Shown here: piece after piece, positions 40,851 to 49,441 of the stretch
Layout: the number at the start of each line of letters is the position of its first letter
Position numbering within the stretch: position 1 is the first letter of the stretch
Origin: Alistipes sp.
Lineage (GTDB): Bacteria > Bacteroidota > Bacteroidia > Bacteroidales > Rikenellaceae
Assembly: GCA_020026415.1 (NCBI GenBank)
Contig: JAHHQL010000001.1
Coordinates: forward strand, 181,376-245,375
Length of the DNA stretch: 64,000 bases
Reading direction: 5' to 3'
Position numbers and translations under genes: made by a program
Notes under the pieces: model-generated
Seen by the model: only the letters and a program-made list of their open reading frames with translations
What the model was told of the DNA's origin: nothing
The model's database searches: none

Positions 40851-42002
40851 TTAGAAAATCAACTCGAACAACACATAGAGCCAATGGGCGGCGACACCTG
40901 CAAGGAAACCGCCGATCGTGTGGGCAAGAATGGCTTTTGAGATCAATTCGCGGTGATTCAAAATGTCGAGCATGGCGGCGTGGGTACTCAGGAATCCGCT
41001 CCAGCACATACCCATGGCGGTGAATACGGCGATCACATTGTTGTTGATGATGCCTTGTTCGATGAATTTCGGGATCAGACCCAGTGCGGCACCTACGGCA
41101 CCGAGTGACGTGATCGGGAAGGCGATCAATTCGGGCGAATCGAAACCGAACAGCCAGTGCATGGCAAATCCGAGATTTTCGGCCAATTGGGCGAGGATCG
41201 GCACACCTTCGTATGCACCGCCGCTGTATCCGCCTTCGGGAGCACCGAAGGTCATCATCATGACGAACGTTGAGATGATCAATACGCCGGGAATGATCGA
41301 CATGCCGATCTCGACACCCGATTTGCCTCCATCGAGGATCGAGTTCAGAAAACGCAAGAAAACACCGTCCTGATGGCACGCTTCGTCCGTGGAAATATTC
41401 TCCGGTTCTTCGACCGTGATGTCGTTATCCATTTGGGGATAGTCCTTCAGAATGAAACGCTGCATGAGACGCGTTGAGATGATGCTACCGATGACCGCAC
41501 CGATGAATCCGACCAGACCGCCCGACATGAATCCCTGCGAGATCATGAACAGGATCACGATCAGACCCATACCGAATGCCGTACCGAAGTTGGTCAGCGA
41601 TACGAGTTGGTATTTTTTGAAGTATTGGGCGAAATGTTTGTCTTTCGACAGGGTGATGATGGCGGGGTTGTCCGACAGAAAAGTGAGAATGCTGCCCAGA
41701 GCAGCGGCACCCGGAAGGTTGTAGAGGGGTTTCATCAGGGGGCGTAACATACGCTCGACCATGCGTACAACACCAAATTCGACCAGTACGTTGCCCAATG
41801 CACCCGAAAGAACCGTGATGGCCATAATATAAAAGACGGTTTCCAACAACAGATGGTAGGAGGTTTGCATCACGGTGTTCAGCATGTTGCCGGCGCCCAT
41901 CTTGCACCCGAGATATACAAAGATCAGAATGATGGAGAGCAGGAAAACGCCTGCCTTGATGTGTTCTACGGTCGCCGAGCGACCCGACTTGTGTGGTGTC
42001 AT
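40851..42002 (-). CDS. Gate/nucleoside-recognition type membrane protein (CD0519/CD1768-like)
   Basis: A 383-residue polytopic inner-membrane protein with about eight to ten spans. It carries two copies of a Gate-like pattern (AAALGSILTFLSDNPAIITL; FPITSLGAVGAALGLIPKFI, then GMCWSGFLSTHAAMLDIL). These domains occur in nucleoside transporters and sporulation proteins, and the whole resembles the uncharacterised CD0519/CD1768 family. Substrate is unknown; an exporter or transporter role is inference. Confidence 0.75.
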   Translation of the reverse strand: MTPHKSGRSATVEHIKAGVFLLSIILIFVYLGCKMGAGNMLNTVMQTSYHLLLETVFYIMAITVLSGALGNVLVEFGVVRMVERMLRPLMKPLYNLPGAAALGSILTFLSDNPAIITLSKDKHFAQYFKKYQLVSLTNFGTAFGMGLIVILFMISQGFMSGGLVGFIGAVIGSIISTRLMQRFILKDYPQMDNDITVEEPENISTDEACHQDGVFLRFLNSILDGGKSGVEIGMSIIPGVLIISTFVMMMTFGAPEGGYSGGAYEGVPILAQLAENLGFAMHWLFGFDSPELIAFPITSLGAVGAALGLIPKFIEQGIINNNVIAVFTAMGMCWSGFLSTHAAMLDILNHRELISKAILAHTIGGFLAGVAAHWLYVLFELIF

Positions 42003-42084
42003 GATTTTAGTTTAAGGTTCTTAAATCGTATTTAGGTTTTTATGGTTTGTTCTTTAAAATATCTTTATATTGCAAGTCTCTATA

Positions 42085-42092
42085 CAAAAATA
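42085..42092 (-). promoter_or_regulatory. -7 box of the Gate-type membrane protein gene
   Basis: Minus-strand TATTTTTG about 83 bp upstream of the start. No -33 box at standard spacing. Confidence 0.4.
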
Positions 42093-42147
42093 ACAAAATT
42101 AATCGAATTTGGAAATAAACAGACGTTATTATCCTGCTCTTACGGGC

Positions 42148-42179
42148 ATAAAAAAAGGCTGACCGGAAAGTCAGCCTTT
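42148..42179 (-). terminator. Terminator of the fimbrillin gene pair
   Basis: A 10-bp stem (AAAGGCTGAC, 42154-42163 with 42170-42179) followed on the minus strand by a long T run. Confidence 0.88.
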
Positions 42180-42199
42180 GGAAATTTTAAGAAAAAGTC

Positions 42200-42937
42200 T
42201 TATCGAATGTTGAAGGTCTTGTATTCGCCCTTGTCTGCGGCTTTTGCGGTGAACGAGAAGAGTTCGGGTTTTGCGACCTTGAACGAACCCGTCAGATCGA
42301 GCGATGTTCCGGGCTTAACCAGAAGGCGGAAACCTTCGGCCGTCTGGTAGGGGTTGATCTCCTCGAACGTGACCGAAGATGCGTCGGCAGGCAGTTTGAA
42401 GAGCATCAGCGACATCTGGTGTGCCATCTTGAATGAAAGAACCGTTTGGCTCAATTCGCCCGTGGCAACCATCAGATCGGCACCCGTGTAGAGTACCTGT
42501 GCCTGCTGCTCGACGGCAGGATCCCATGCGGCGATTTTCTTCGAGAAGAACTCCTCGGCTGTTGCGGCAGTGGCATTTACATCCTCCAGACGATCGGTAT
42601 AGGGGTAGTAGGCGAAGAATTTGGCATCGGCGGGAAGTTCCACCTTGTCGTTGATCCAAGCCACCTTGCCGTTTGCGGCCTCTGCCTTGAAGAGTGCGTT
42701 TTCTACGACAACTGCGCCATCCTTTACGGCGTAGATGCCGATGCGGTCACCGGTTACAAAGCGGGTTGCAAAGCCTTGCTCCTCGGTACGGGTCTCGGTT
42801 GAAACATAACCCGAATCGTGTACATTGATCGAAAGCGATGTGGCGGGGGCGATGCCTTCGGCCTCGTTTTTCGAGCAGGCCGTGAAAATAAGTGCTGCGG
42901 ATGCCAATGCGGCTACCAATATTTTATTGATGTTCAT
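42200..42937 (-). CDS. Fimbrillin-like lipoprotein, short
   Basis: A 245-residue lipoprotein (lipobox IFTAC at Cys21). The pattern SLSINVHDSG, TRTEEQGFATRFVTGDRIGI and KFFAYYPYTDR, followed by LSFKMAHQMSLMLFKL, is that of the fimbrillin/Mfa-like family, which forms type V pili or accessory tip subunits after outer-membrane transport and proteolytic processing. At 245 residues it is shorter than usual for a stalk fimbrillin, so it may be an accessory or anchor subunit. It is the second gene of a pair, 20 bp after the longer one. Confidence 0.78.
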   Translation of the reverse strand: MNINKILVAALASAALIFTACSKNEAEGIAPATSLSINVHDSGYVSTETRTEEQGFATRFVTGDRIGIYAVKDGAVVVENALFKAEAANGKVAWINDKVELPADAKFFAYYPYTDRLEDVNATAATAEEFFSKKIAAWDPAVEQQAQVLYTGADLMVATGELSQTVLSFKMAHQMSLMLFKLPADASSVTFEEINPYQTAEGFRLLVKPGTSLDLTGSFKVAKPELFSFTAKAADKGEYKTFNIR

Positions 42938-42957
42938 TTTTTAAGTTGTTTCGTAGG

Positions 42958-44133
42958 TTAAAATTTCGTCAGATCTAAACTCTTCAGGCCGACCATGCGG
43001 GTAACTTTGATTTTCTCGGCATCAAGCGTCTTGATGACGATGGTGTGGTCGCCCTCCTGCGAGAAGGTGTGCTTGTCGGCACCGAGGTACTTGGCAAATT
43101 CCGAACCGTCACCCCAGTCGATCATACCATAGGGAAGACCCGTCGAAGAGGTGATCATCGGCAGAGTGACCTCTTTGGTCGAGTAGGTGATTACAACCTG
43201 CTGCTTCGAGGTTGCGATCTCTTCGTTGCCGCCCGAAACCCAGTCGAAGTTCGAGGTGCTTTCGACCGTGATTTTGTCCTTTTCGGGCTGAGGCTCTTCG
43301 CCCTTCTCGATTGTTACGGTGAATGTGCGACGCTCGCCGGCCTTCAGATCGCCTTCGGTGTCCTTGGGTGCGTAGGTCGTCTGCGAATCGTCGTCCATCG
43401 TCAGCGTGATGAGGGTTTTGTCGGTGAGGTTCTGCGGCAGGATCAGGGCACGGAAGACGAGTTCCGATACGGCCTGCGGACGGATCGAACCTTTCTTGTC
43501 GGCAAGCGTCCACGAACCGTAGTTGCCTGCATCGGGCTGTCGGAACGAACCCGAAAGAACGATGTTGTTCTCACCAAGGACGATTGATTTGAGTTTCTTG
43601 TCGTTCAGGATCTTGACCTTAACCTCGATCTGTGCCATCTGGTGGTAAAATTTCAGAGGCTGCGAGCGAAGTGCCTCCTTGCTGTTTACCGTGCGTGCGG
43701 CGTAGAGCAGGTCGTATGCCTCGAAACCTTTGGTCTGGTCGGTGGCAACCTCCCATGCAATGTCCGATGAAGTCTGGAATTTGTTGTTGCCGAAATGCCA
43801 TGCGCTGACCTGTTTCTTCTCGTTCTCCTTCCACATGAAAGGATCGTCCGAAGTCAGTTTCTCGTTGTTGGCATTATATTGTTTGGTTTGTCCGTCGATT
43901 GCGACTGTGACGATGTCGTTTTGTGCCAGCATGCGGCTTTCACCCTCGGCCACCGGCTCAACCGATGCGTAGAAAGTCATCGGGTTCTCTTGTTCTGCGG
44001 GAGGATCTACGGGATCTACGGGGTTCGGATAGACTGCGTTGTCGCCGTCCGAACATGCGGAAAGGCTCATAAGAGTTGTGGCCAGAACAACGGCCAGAAC
44101 GTGTTTCAATTGTAAAATCAATTTAAAATTCAT
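42958..44133 (-). CDS. Fimbrillin-like lipoprotein with PKD-like C-terminal part
   Basis: A 391-residue lipoprotein (lipobox LSAC near residue 27; Pro/Asp-rich linker after it). Residues about 50-275 carry the fimbrillin pattern (RMLAQNDIVTVAI, KFYHQMAQIEVKVKIL, SELVFRALILPQNLTDKTLI). The last 100 residues form an additional module with MIDWGDGSEFAKYLGADKHT and HTIVIKTLDAEKIKV, like a PKD or a related beta-sandwich with the W-G-D-G-S motif. No separate pilus usher is nearby. It is the upstream gene of the pair. Confidence 0.72.
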   Translation of the reverse strand: MNFKLILQLKHVLAVVLATTLMSLSACSDGDNAVYPNPVDPVDPPAEQENPMTFYASVEPVAEGESRMLAQNDIVTVAIDGQTKQYNANNEKLTSDDPFMWKENEKKQVSAWHFGNNKFQTSSDIAWEVATDQTKGFEAYDLLYAARTVNSKEALRSQPLKFYHQMAQIEVKVKILNDKKLKSIVLGENNIVLSGSFRQPDAGNYGSWTLADKKGSIRPQAVSELVFRALILPQNLTDKTLITLTMDDDSQTTYAPKDTEGDLKAGERRTFTVTIEKGEEPQPEKDKITVESTSNFDWVSGGNEEIATSKQQVVITYSTKEVTLPMITSSTGLPYGMIDWGDGSEFAKYLGADKHTFSQEGDHTIVIKTLDAEKIKVTRMVGLKSLDLTKF

Positions 44134-44162
44134 TGAAAGATTGCTTTATCGGTTAATTTTGG

Positions 44163-44170
44163 CAAAGGTA
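44163..44170 (-). promoter_or_regulatory. -7 box of the fimbrillin pair
   Basis: Minus-strand TACCTTTG, 30 bp upstream of the first fimbrillin start. No good -33 box. Confidence 0.45.
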
Positions 44171-44228
44171 AATAAAATTTCTTTAAATTGCCCTTTGAAT
44201 CTTCGAAAATAATCCGTTCGAAAGGGGT

Positions 44229-44257
44229 AAAAAAGTGTCGGCCGAAAAGACCGACAC
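44229..44257 (-). terminator. Terminator of the yitT-miaB operon
   Basis: GTGTCGG (44235-44241) pairs with CCGACAC (44251-44257), followed on the minus strand by seven T. Confidence 0.78.
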
Positions 44258-44275
44258 GTTGTTGAAAATTGTGTT

Positions 44276-45631
44276 TTATGCGGGGATTTCCTCGCCGAAA
44301 AGGGTTGCCGAAGAACATTCCGTGACACGAACACGAACGTAATCGCCGACCTCGTGTCCGCCCTTGTCGAAGATCACAACCTTGTTTTGCGAGGTGCGGC
44401 CGAAGAGTTGGTTCTCGTTGCGTTTTGACGTTCCTTCGACCAGAATTTCAAATACTTTGCCGATGTCGCGGCGGTTGCTCTCCAGACTCAGGTCGTTTTG
44501 CAGGGCGATGATCTCTTGCAGACGGCGCGATTTGATTTCGTCTGGCACGTTGTCGGGCAGGTGTTTCTGTGCGAAGGTACCCGGACGCTCCGAATATTTG
44601 AACATATAGGCGAAGTCGTAGCGCACCTCCTTCATCAGCGAAATGGTGGCTTCGTGTTCCTCCTCCGTTTCGTTGTTGAAGCCTGCGATCAGGTCGGTCG
44701 TGATGGCGCAATCGGGCATGTAATGACGGATGGCGGCCACGCGACCTAAGTACCATTGGCGGGTGTATTTGCGGTTCATGCGTTTCAACATGGAGGATGC
44801 TCCCGACTGGGCGGGCAAGTGGATGGCACGGCAGATGTTGGGCATCGAGGCCATCACTTCGAGCAGTTTGTCGCTCATGTCCTTGGGGTGGGAGGTGGCA
44901 AAACGCACGCGGAGCAGCGGCGAGATGGATGCCACCAGACGTACCAGTTCGGGGAAATCGATTTCGCCCGTGCGGTACGAATTGACGTTCTGTCCCAGAA
45001 GAGTCACTTCGCGGTAGCCGTTCTCGAAGAGTGTGCGAGCCTCGCGGACGATGGTTTCTGCATCACGGCTGCGTTCGCGACCGCGGGTGTAGGGGACTAC
45101 ACAATAGGTACAGAAGTTGTCGCATCCGCGCATGATCGATACGAAGGCACTCACGCCGTTCGGATCGAGGCGCACGGGGGCAATGTCATCGTATGTTTCC
45201 TCCAGAGAAAGTTGTACGTTGATCCCCTTGCTGCCGTTTTCGGCTGCGTGAATCAGGTCGGGCAGGACGCGGTAGGCATCGGGGCCTGCGACCACATCGA
45301 CACCGTAATTTCCGTTGGTGAGTTGCTCCTTGAGACGTTCGGCCATACAACCGATGACGCCCACGATCAACGTGGGCTTCATGCGGCGATAGCGTTTCAT
45401 CTCGGAGAGACGACCCCAGATACGCTGTTCGGCGTTGTCGCGGATCGAACAGGTATTGATCAGAATGACGTCTGCCTCCTCAATTTTGTCGGTGTAGAAG
45501 TAACCTTCCTTCTGCATGACGGAAACGACGATTTCCGTATCTCCGACATTCATCTGACAGCCGTAAGTCTCGACAAACAACTTACGACCAACACCCTTCA
45601 GCGGGCGTAATCCGTTTGTGTTGAAATTCAT
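44276..45631 (-). CDS. miaB: tRNA ms2i6A37 methylthiotransferase MiaB
   Basis: A 451-residue radical-SAM enzyme that methylthiolates i6A37. The auxiliary cluster cysteines are in ETYGCQMNVGD, NTCSIRDNAEQRIWGRL and GVIGCMAERL; the radical-SAM triad is CDNFCTYC (CxxxCxxC), followed by PYTRGRERSR; a TRAM domain ends the protein (about 385-450). Motifs fit MiaB, while the other family member MtaB is at 17581-18882. It is 4 bp after the YitT gene. Confidence 0.95.
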   Translation of the reverse strand: MNFNTNGLRPLKGVGRKLFVETYGCQMNVGDTEIVVSVMQKEGYFYTDKIEEADVILINTCSIRDNAEQRIWGRLSEMKRYRRMKPTLIVGVIGCMAERLKEQLTNGNYGVDVVAGPDAYRVLPDLIHAAENGSKGINVQLSLEETYDDIAPVRLDPNGVSAFVSIMRGCDNFCTYCVVPYTRGRERSRDAETIVREARTLFENGYREVTLLGQNVNSYRTGEIDFPELVRLVASISPLLRVRFATSHPKDMSDKLLEVMASMPNICRAIHLPAQSGASSMLKRMNRKYTRQWYLGRVAAIRHYMPDCAITTDLIAGFNNETEEEHEATISLMKEVRYDFAYMFKYSERPGTFAQKHLPDNVPDEIKSRRLQEIIALQNDLSLESNRRDIGKVFEILVEGTSKRNENQLFGRTSQNKVVIFDKGGHEVGDYVRVRVTECSSATLFGEEIPA

Positions 45632-45635
45632 TTAA

Positions 45636-46655
45636 TTATTCTGCGTGTATCTCGTTTTTGTCGGGCAGCGGTTTGAAACCTTCGCCGTATGTGTCATAGG
45701 CATCGGTTACGACCACGAAAGCCTTGGGGTCGATCTCTTTGATCTGACGCTGTACCAAGTGCACCTCCTTACGACTGACCACCAGAAAGAGCATGTCTTT
45801 CGGGGCATCGGTGTAAAGACCCGATGATTTGATGTTTGTGGCACTGCGCTGCAAATCGTTCAGGATAAATTCGCGCATGCCTTTGTGATTTTCGGTGATG
45901 ATGAACAACAGTTTGTCATAGGATGCTCCGTCGAGCATGTAGGCCACGACACGCGACGTTGTCCAAATCGTGATAAGCGAGTAGAGGGTCAGCATCCAGC
46001 CTCCGTTACCCAGACCTGCGTCTTTCATCTGAGCGGCGATTTCGGAATCCAGACCGAAACCGAAGCCGATGACGACCAGACCGCACAGGACGACAAAACC
46101 GTCGGCGAGGAAAATACCGGTCGAGAATTTGATGCCGAAATATTTCTGGAACAACATGCCGACGATGTCCGTACCGCCGGTCGTAGCCTGCTGACGAACG
46201 ACGATACCCTGACCGATGCCGATGACGATGGCACCGATAACGCAGGTCAGAAGCAGGTCACTCGACAGATCCAGACGACCGTCCAATATTTTCGCGGGAT
46301 CGAGTTCCTCGATGGCTACGGGGTCGCCACCATAGACCAAGTTGGTGAAGATGTTCATGAAACCGGGGGTGTAGAGTGCGGCCAACACGGTGCGGGTGCC
46401 GAACTGACCGCCGAATACGAGCACTGCGGTCAGCATCAGAGGCACATCGAACATATAGCCGAACGTACCGACCTGAACCGACGGGAAGATGTTGTGAAGC
46501 ACGATACCCATGCCGTAAACACCGCCGGGAACAAATTTGTAGGGGTTGATAAAAAGTACGAAAGCCGCACCCATGATGGAACAGCCCAGAAAAATGAGTA
46601 GCCACGAACGCCACCAACGCCATGAACCCAGTGGTTCGAGTAACGCTTTTGTCAT
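45636..46655 (-). CDS. YitT family membrane protein
   Basis: A 339-residue protein with five or six membrane spans in the first 230 residues (FLGCSIMGAAFVLFINPYKF, then VPGGVYGMGIVLHNIF, and QQATTGGTDIVGMLFQKYFG) and a C-terminal soluble DUF2179 domain (about 255-325, KLLFIITENHKGMREFIL). The YitT family is of uncertain function, perhaps a transporter regulated through the soluble domain. It is co-transcribed with miaB. Confidence 0.9.
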   Translation of the reverse strand: MTKALLEPLGSWRWWRSWLLIFLGCSIMGAAFVLFINPYKFVPGGVYGMGIVLHNIFPSVQVGTFGYMFDVPLMLTAVLVFGGQFGTRTVLAALYTPGFMNIFTNLVYGGDPVAIEELDPAKILDGRLDLSSDLLLTCVIGAIVIGIGQGIVVRQQATTGGTDIVGMLFQKYFGIKFSTGIFLADGFVVLCGLVVIGFGFGLDSEIAAQMKDAGLGNGGWMLTLYSLITIWTTSRVVAYMLDGASYDKLLFIITENHKGMREFILNDLQRSATNIKSSGLYTDAPKDMLFLVVSRKEVHLVQRQIKEIDPKAFVVVTDAYDTYGEGFKPLPDKNEIHAE

Positions 46656-46755
46656 GTAATTAAAATTTTTTTAAGGTGTCATAAATCGGGCGGCGAATTA
46701 TTAAGTTATATAAATAGGTCTCCGTCCGTTGAAAATAGGTTTGTTTCAAGTGATG

Positions 46756-46763
46756 CAAAGATA
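46756..46763 (-). promoter_or_regulatory. -7 box of the yitT-miaB operon
   Basis: Minus-strand TATCTTTG about 100 bp upstream of the YitT start. No clean -33 box. Confidence 0.4.
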
Positions 46764-46808
46764 CAATAAATCTTGGAAAATCAGCATACGGGATGCTGTT
46801 TTTTGCTT

Positions 46809-46843
46809 TTTGGCGTAAAGTTCGGATTTTTTGATTATATTTG
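46809..46843 (+). promoter_or_regulatory. Promoter of plsY
   Basis: TTTG (46809-46812) and TATATTTG (46836-46843), spacer 23 nt, which is slightly longer than the usual 19-21. The plsY ATG is 28 bp downstream. Confidence 0.55.
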
Positions 46844-46871
46844 CATTTACAAACCTTATCAATATTGAATC

Positions 46872-47555
46872 ATGGTACTTACTATTTTTTCAGTTATTTG
46901 CTTGATTATCATAGCATATTTGCTCGGTTCGATTCCCAGTGCCGTATGGATTGGCAAGAAATATTACGGGGTTGATATTCGAGAACATGGTTCAAAAAAT
47001 GCCGGAACGACCAATATGTTGCGTGTTTTGGGCAAAAGAGCCGCGGCTCCGGTTTTCGTACTCGATTTTCTGAAGGGTTTCGTGGCCGTGTCGCTTGTCT
47101 CGCTCCTGAAGCACGATTCGCTGATCACGGGTAGCGAAGAGGGGTTCTTCTGGTTCGATCTCATCAAAATCTTTGCCGTAATTGCCGCCGTGCTCGGCCA
47201 TGTGTTTCCGATCTTCGCGGGATTCCGTGGAGGTAAGGGTGTTGCCACGCTGATCGGCTCGGTGACGGGCATGTATCCGATGATCGCATTGCTGTGTTTC
47301 GGAGTATGGTTCATCGTACTGATGATCAGCCACTATGTATCTCTGTCTTCTATGATGGGCGGATGTTTCTTCCCCGTCTTCACGCTTATATTTCCCAAGA
47401 CGAATCATTCGATTCCGTTCATTGTCTTTTCGTTTTTTATCGCCGTCATGCTGATCATCACGCATCGCAAAAACATCAAGCGTCTGCGCGAGGGTACCGA
47501 GTCGAAGATCTATATCTGGAAAACGAAACGACAGCGGGAGGGCGAACAAAAATAG
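46872..47555 (+). CDS. plsY: Glycerol-3-phosphate acyltransferase PlsY
   Basis: A 227-residue inner-membrane enzyme that transfers the acyl chain from acyl-phosphate to glycerol 3-phosphate. The three conserved loops are visible: AYLLGSIPSAVWIGK, RGGKGVATLIGSVTG with the G-G-K-G-V core, and SKNAGTTNMLRVLGK. Five to seven spans. Phosphatidic-acid synthesis needs PlsX and PlsC, which are not nearby. The acyl-CoA synthetase gene follows 66 bp later. Confidence 0.93.
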   Translation: MVLTIFSVICLIIIAYLLGSIPSAVWIGKKYYGVDIREHGSKNAGTTNMLRVLGKRAAAPVFVLDFLKGFVAVSLVSLLKHDSLITGSEEGFFWFDLIKIFAVIAAVLGHVFPIFAGFRGGKGVATLIGSVTGMYPMIALLCFGVWFIVLMISHYVSLSSMMGGCFFPVFTLIFPKTNHSIPFIVFSFFIAVMLIITHRKNIKRLREGTESKIYIWKTKRQREGEQK

Positions 47556-47621
47556 GTGCGGCGGAATTACGCATCCGATCCCTAATGTAAAACAGATAAA
47601 AATTAAGAAGTAACTCAAATC

Positions 47622-49328
47622 ATGTTACAGGAGAATCTGATCAGAATCTACGAGAAAAGTTTTCGTGAAAATACTGAATTGCCGGCTTTGACCGACTATT
47701 TTAAAAAAGAGACATTTACTTATGGCGAGATGGCCGGGCAGATTGCCCGGATTCACCTTTTGTTCAAACGTGCGGGCATCAGGCGCGGCGATAAGATTGC
47801 GCTGATCGGCCGTAATAATCCCCGCTGGTGTATCACCTATATCAGCACCATCACATACGGTGCCGTGATCGTGCCTATTCTTCAGGATTTTACCGCGGCC
47901 GATGTGGTACATATCATTAACCACTCGGAGAGCCGTCTGCTGTTTCTTGGAGACAATTTCTGGGATATGATCGAGGAGGATCAGATCCCGATGGTCACCG
48001 GTGTGTTCTCGCTGACTGATTTCCATGTGATTTTCGAGCGTGAAGGTAATTCGATCACCGAATACTGCGCTGCAATGGACACCCACTTCAAGGAGACCTA
48101 TCCGAACGGGTTCTCGAAGGAGGACATCAAATACAACGAGGTACCCAACGATGACATCATCCTGTTGAACTACACGTCGGGTACGACGGGTTATTCCAAG
48201 GGCGTTATGCTGACGACCAACAACCTGACGGGTAACGTGATTTTTGCCCGTGATGCCGTGAATACCGAGACGGGAACGCTTTATTTCCAGAAGAGCGGTC
48301 GTACGTTGTCGTTCCTGCCGCTGGCACACGCTTACGGATGTGCCTTCGACTTTCTGACACCGCTGGCCGTGGGCGGACATGTGACTCTGCTGGGGCGTAT
48401 CCCGACACCGAAGATCCTGATGGAGGCTATGGCTGTGGTAAAACCGACGATCATCTGCTGTGTGCCGATGATCCTTGAGAAGATCTACCGCAAACAGGTC
48501 ATGCCGATGTTGGAGAAAGGTCCGATGTCGATTGCCATGAAAATTCCTTTGCTCAATACGGCGATTCATTCCGTGATCCGCAAGAAACTGATGGATGCTT
48601 TCGGAGGAAACGTGTTGATTTTCATTGTTGGCGGTGCGCCGATGAACCAAGAGACCGAATCGTTCCTCATGAAGATCCGCTTCCCGATTACGATCGGCTA
48701 CGGCATGACCGAGTGTGCGCCGCTGATCAGTTTCGCTCCCGACAATGAATTTAAGAGCGGCTCGTGCGGTCGTTACTTGAAGAACCTGCTGGATGTCAAA
48801 ATCTTGTCGGATGATCCCGAACACAAGGCCGGAGAGATCATGATCCGTGGCGAGCACGTCATGAAGGGGTACTACAAGAACGAGAAAGACACGAAGAAGG
48901 TGCTGACCGAGGACGGCTGGCTGATGACGGGCGATATGGGTACGATGGATCCCGACGGTACGCTCTATATCCGCGGACGTTCCAAAACGATGATCCTTTC
49001 GAGCAACGGTCAGAACATCTACCCTGAAGAAATCGAGGATCGACTCAACAATATGTATATGGTGCTGGAATCGCTCGTGATTGATTCGGGCAACGGCAAA
49101 CTGCACGCATTGGTCGTTCCCGATTACGAGGAGGCCGAGCGTGAGGGGGTCGATAAGCAGGATCTGCCGGAGATCATGCAGAACAACCTCAAGCAACTCA
49201 ACGAGCAGTTGGCTGCCTATGAGCGCGTGTCGGAGATCGTGATCTATCCCACGGAGTTTGAGAAAACCCCGAAACGAAGCATCAAGCGTTATCTCTATAC
49301 GCCTGCATTGCTCAAGAATAGACTTTAA
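47622..49328 (+). CDS. AMP-binding long-chain acyl-CoA synthetase
   Basis: A 568-residue adenylate-forming enzyme that activates fatty acids with ATP and CoA. Motifs: LNYTSGTTGYSKGVMLT (P-loop), GYGMTECAPLISFAP (A5), EDGWLMTGDMGTMDPDGTLY and RSKTMILSSNGQNIYPEEIE (A8 hinge); the catalytic lysine is expected near EFEKTPKRSIKRYLY at the end. Substrate chain length is not readable. It follows plsY and could recycle or take up fatty acids for phospholipid. Confidence 0.9.
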   Translation: MLQENLIRIYEKSFRENTELPALTDYFKKETFTYGEMAGQIARIHLLFKRAGIRRGDKIALIGRNNPRWCITYISTITYGAVIVPILQDFTAADVVHIINHSESRLLFLGDNFWDMIEEDQIPMVTGVFSLTDFHVIFEREGNSITEYCAAMDTHFKETYPNGFSKEDIKYNEVPNDDIILLNYTSGTTGYSKGVMLTTNNLTGNVIFARDAVNTETGTLYFQKSGRTLSFLPLAHAYGCAFDFLTPLAVGGHVTLLGRIPTPKILMEAMAVVKPTIICCVPMILEKIYRKQVMPMLEKGPMSIAMKIPLLNTAIHSVIRKKLMDAFGGNVLIFIVGGAPMNQETESFLMKIRFPITIGYGMTECAPLISFAPDNEFKSGSCGRYLKNLLDVKILSDDPEHKAGEIMIRGEHVMKGYYKNEKDTKKVLTEDGWLMTGDMGTMDPDGTLYIRGRSKTMILSSNGQNIYPEEIEDRLNNMYMVLESLVIDSGNGKLHALVVPDYEEAEREGVDKQDLPEIMQNNLKQLNEQLAAYERVSEIVIYPTEFEKTPKRSIKRYLYTPALLKNRL

Positions 49329-49372
49329 TACGATTGTACCTTGAAGGGTACGAATCCAATCGAAACTACTGA

Positions 49373-49411
49373 AATGAGAGGGTAACCCCGCGAAAAGGTT
49401 GCCCTCTCATT
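49373..49411 (+). other. Hairpin between the acyl-CoA synthetase and the helicase
   Basis: A 15-bp stem (49373-49387 with 49397-49411, AATGAGAGGGTAACC, one G-U pair). No T run follows, so it may be a weak terminator or a folding element in the helicase leader. Confidence 0.45.
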
Positions 49412-49441
49412 GGTAGTTCATCGTAAAACAGATTTAGACTT

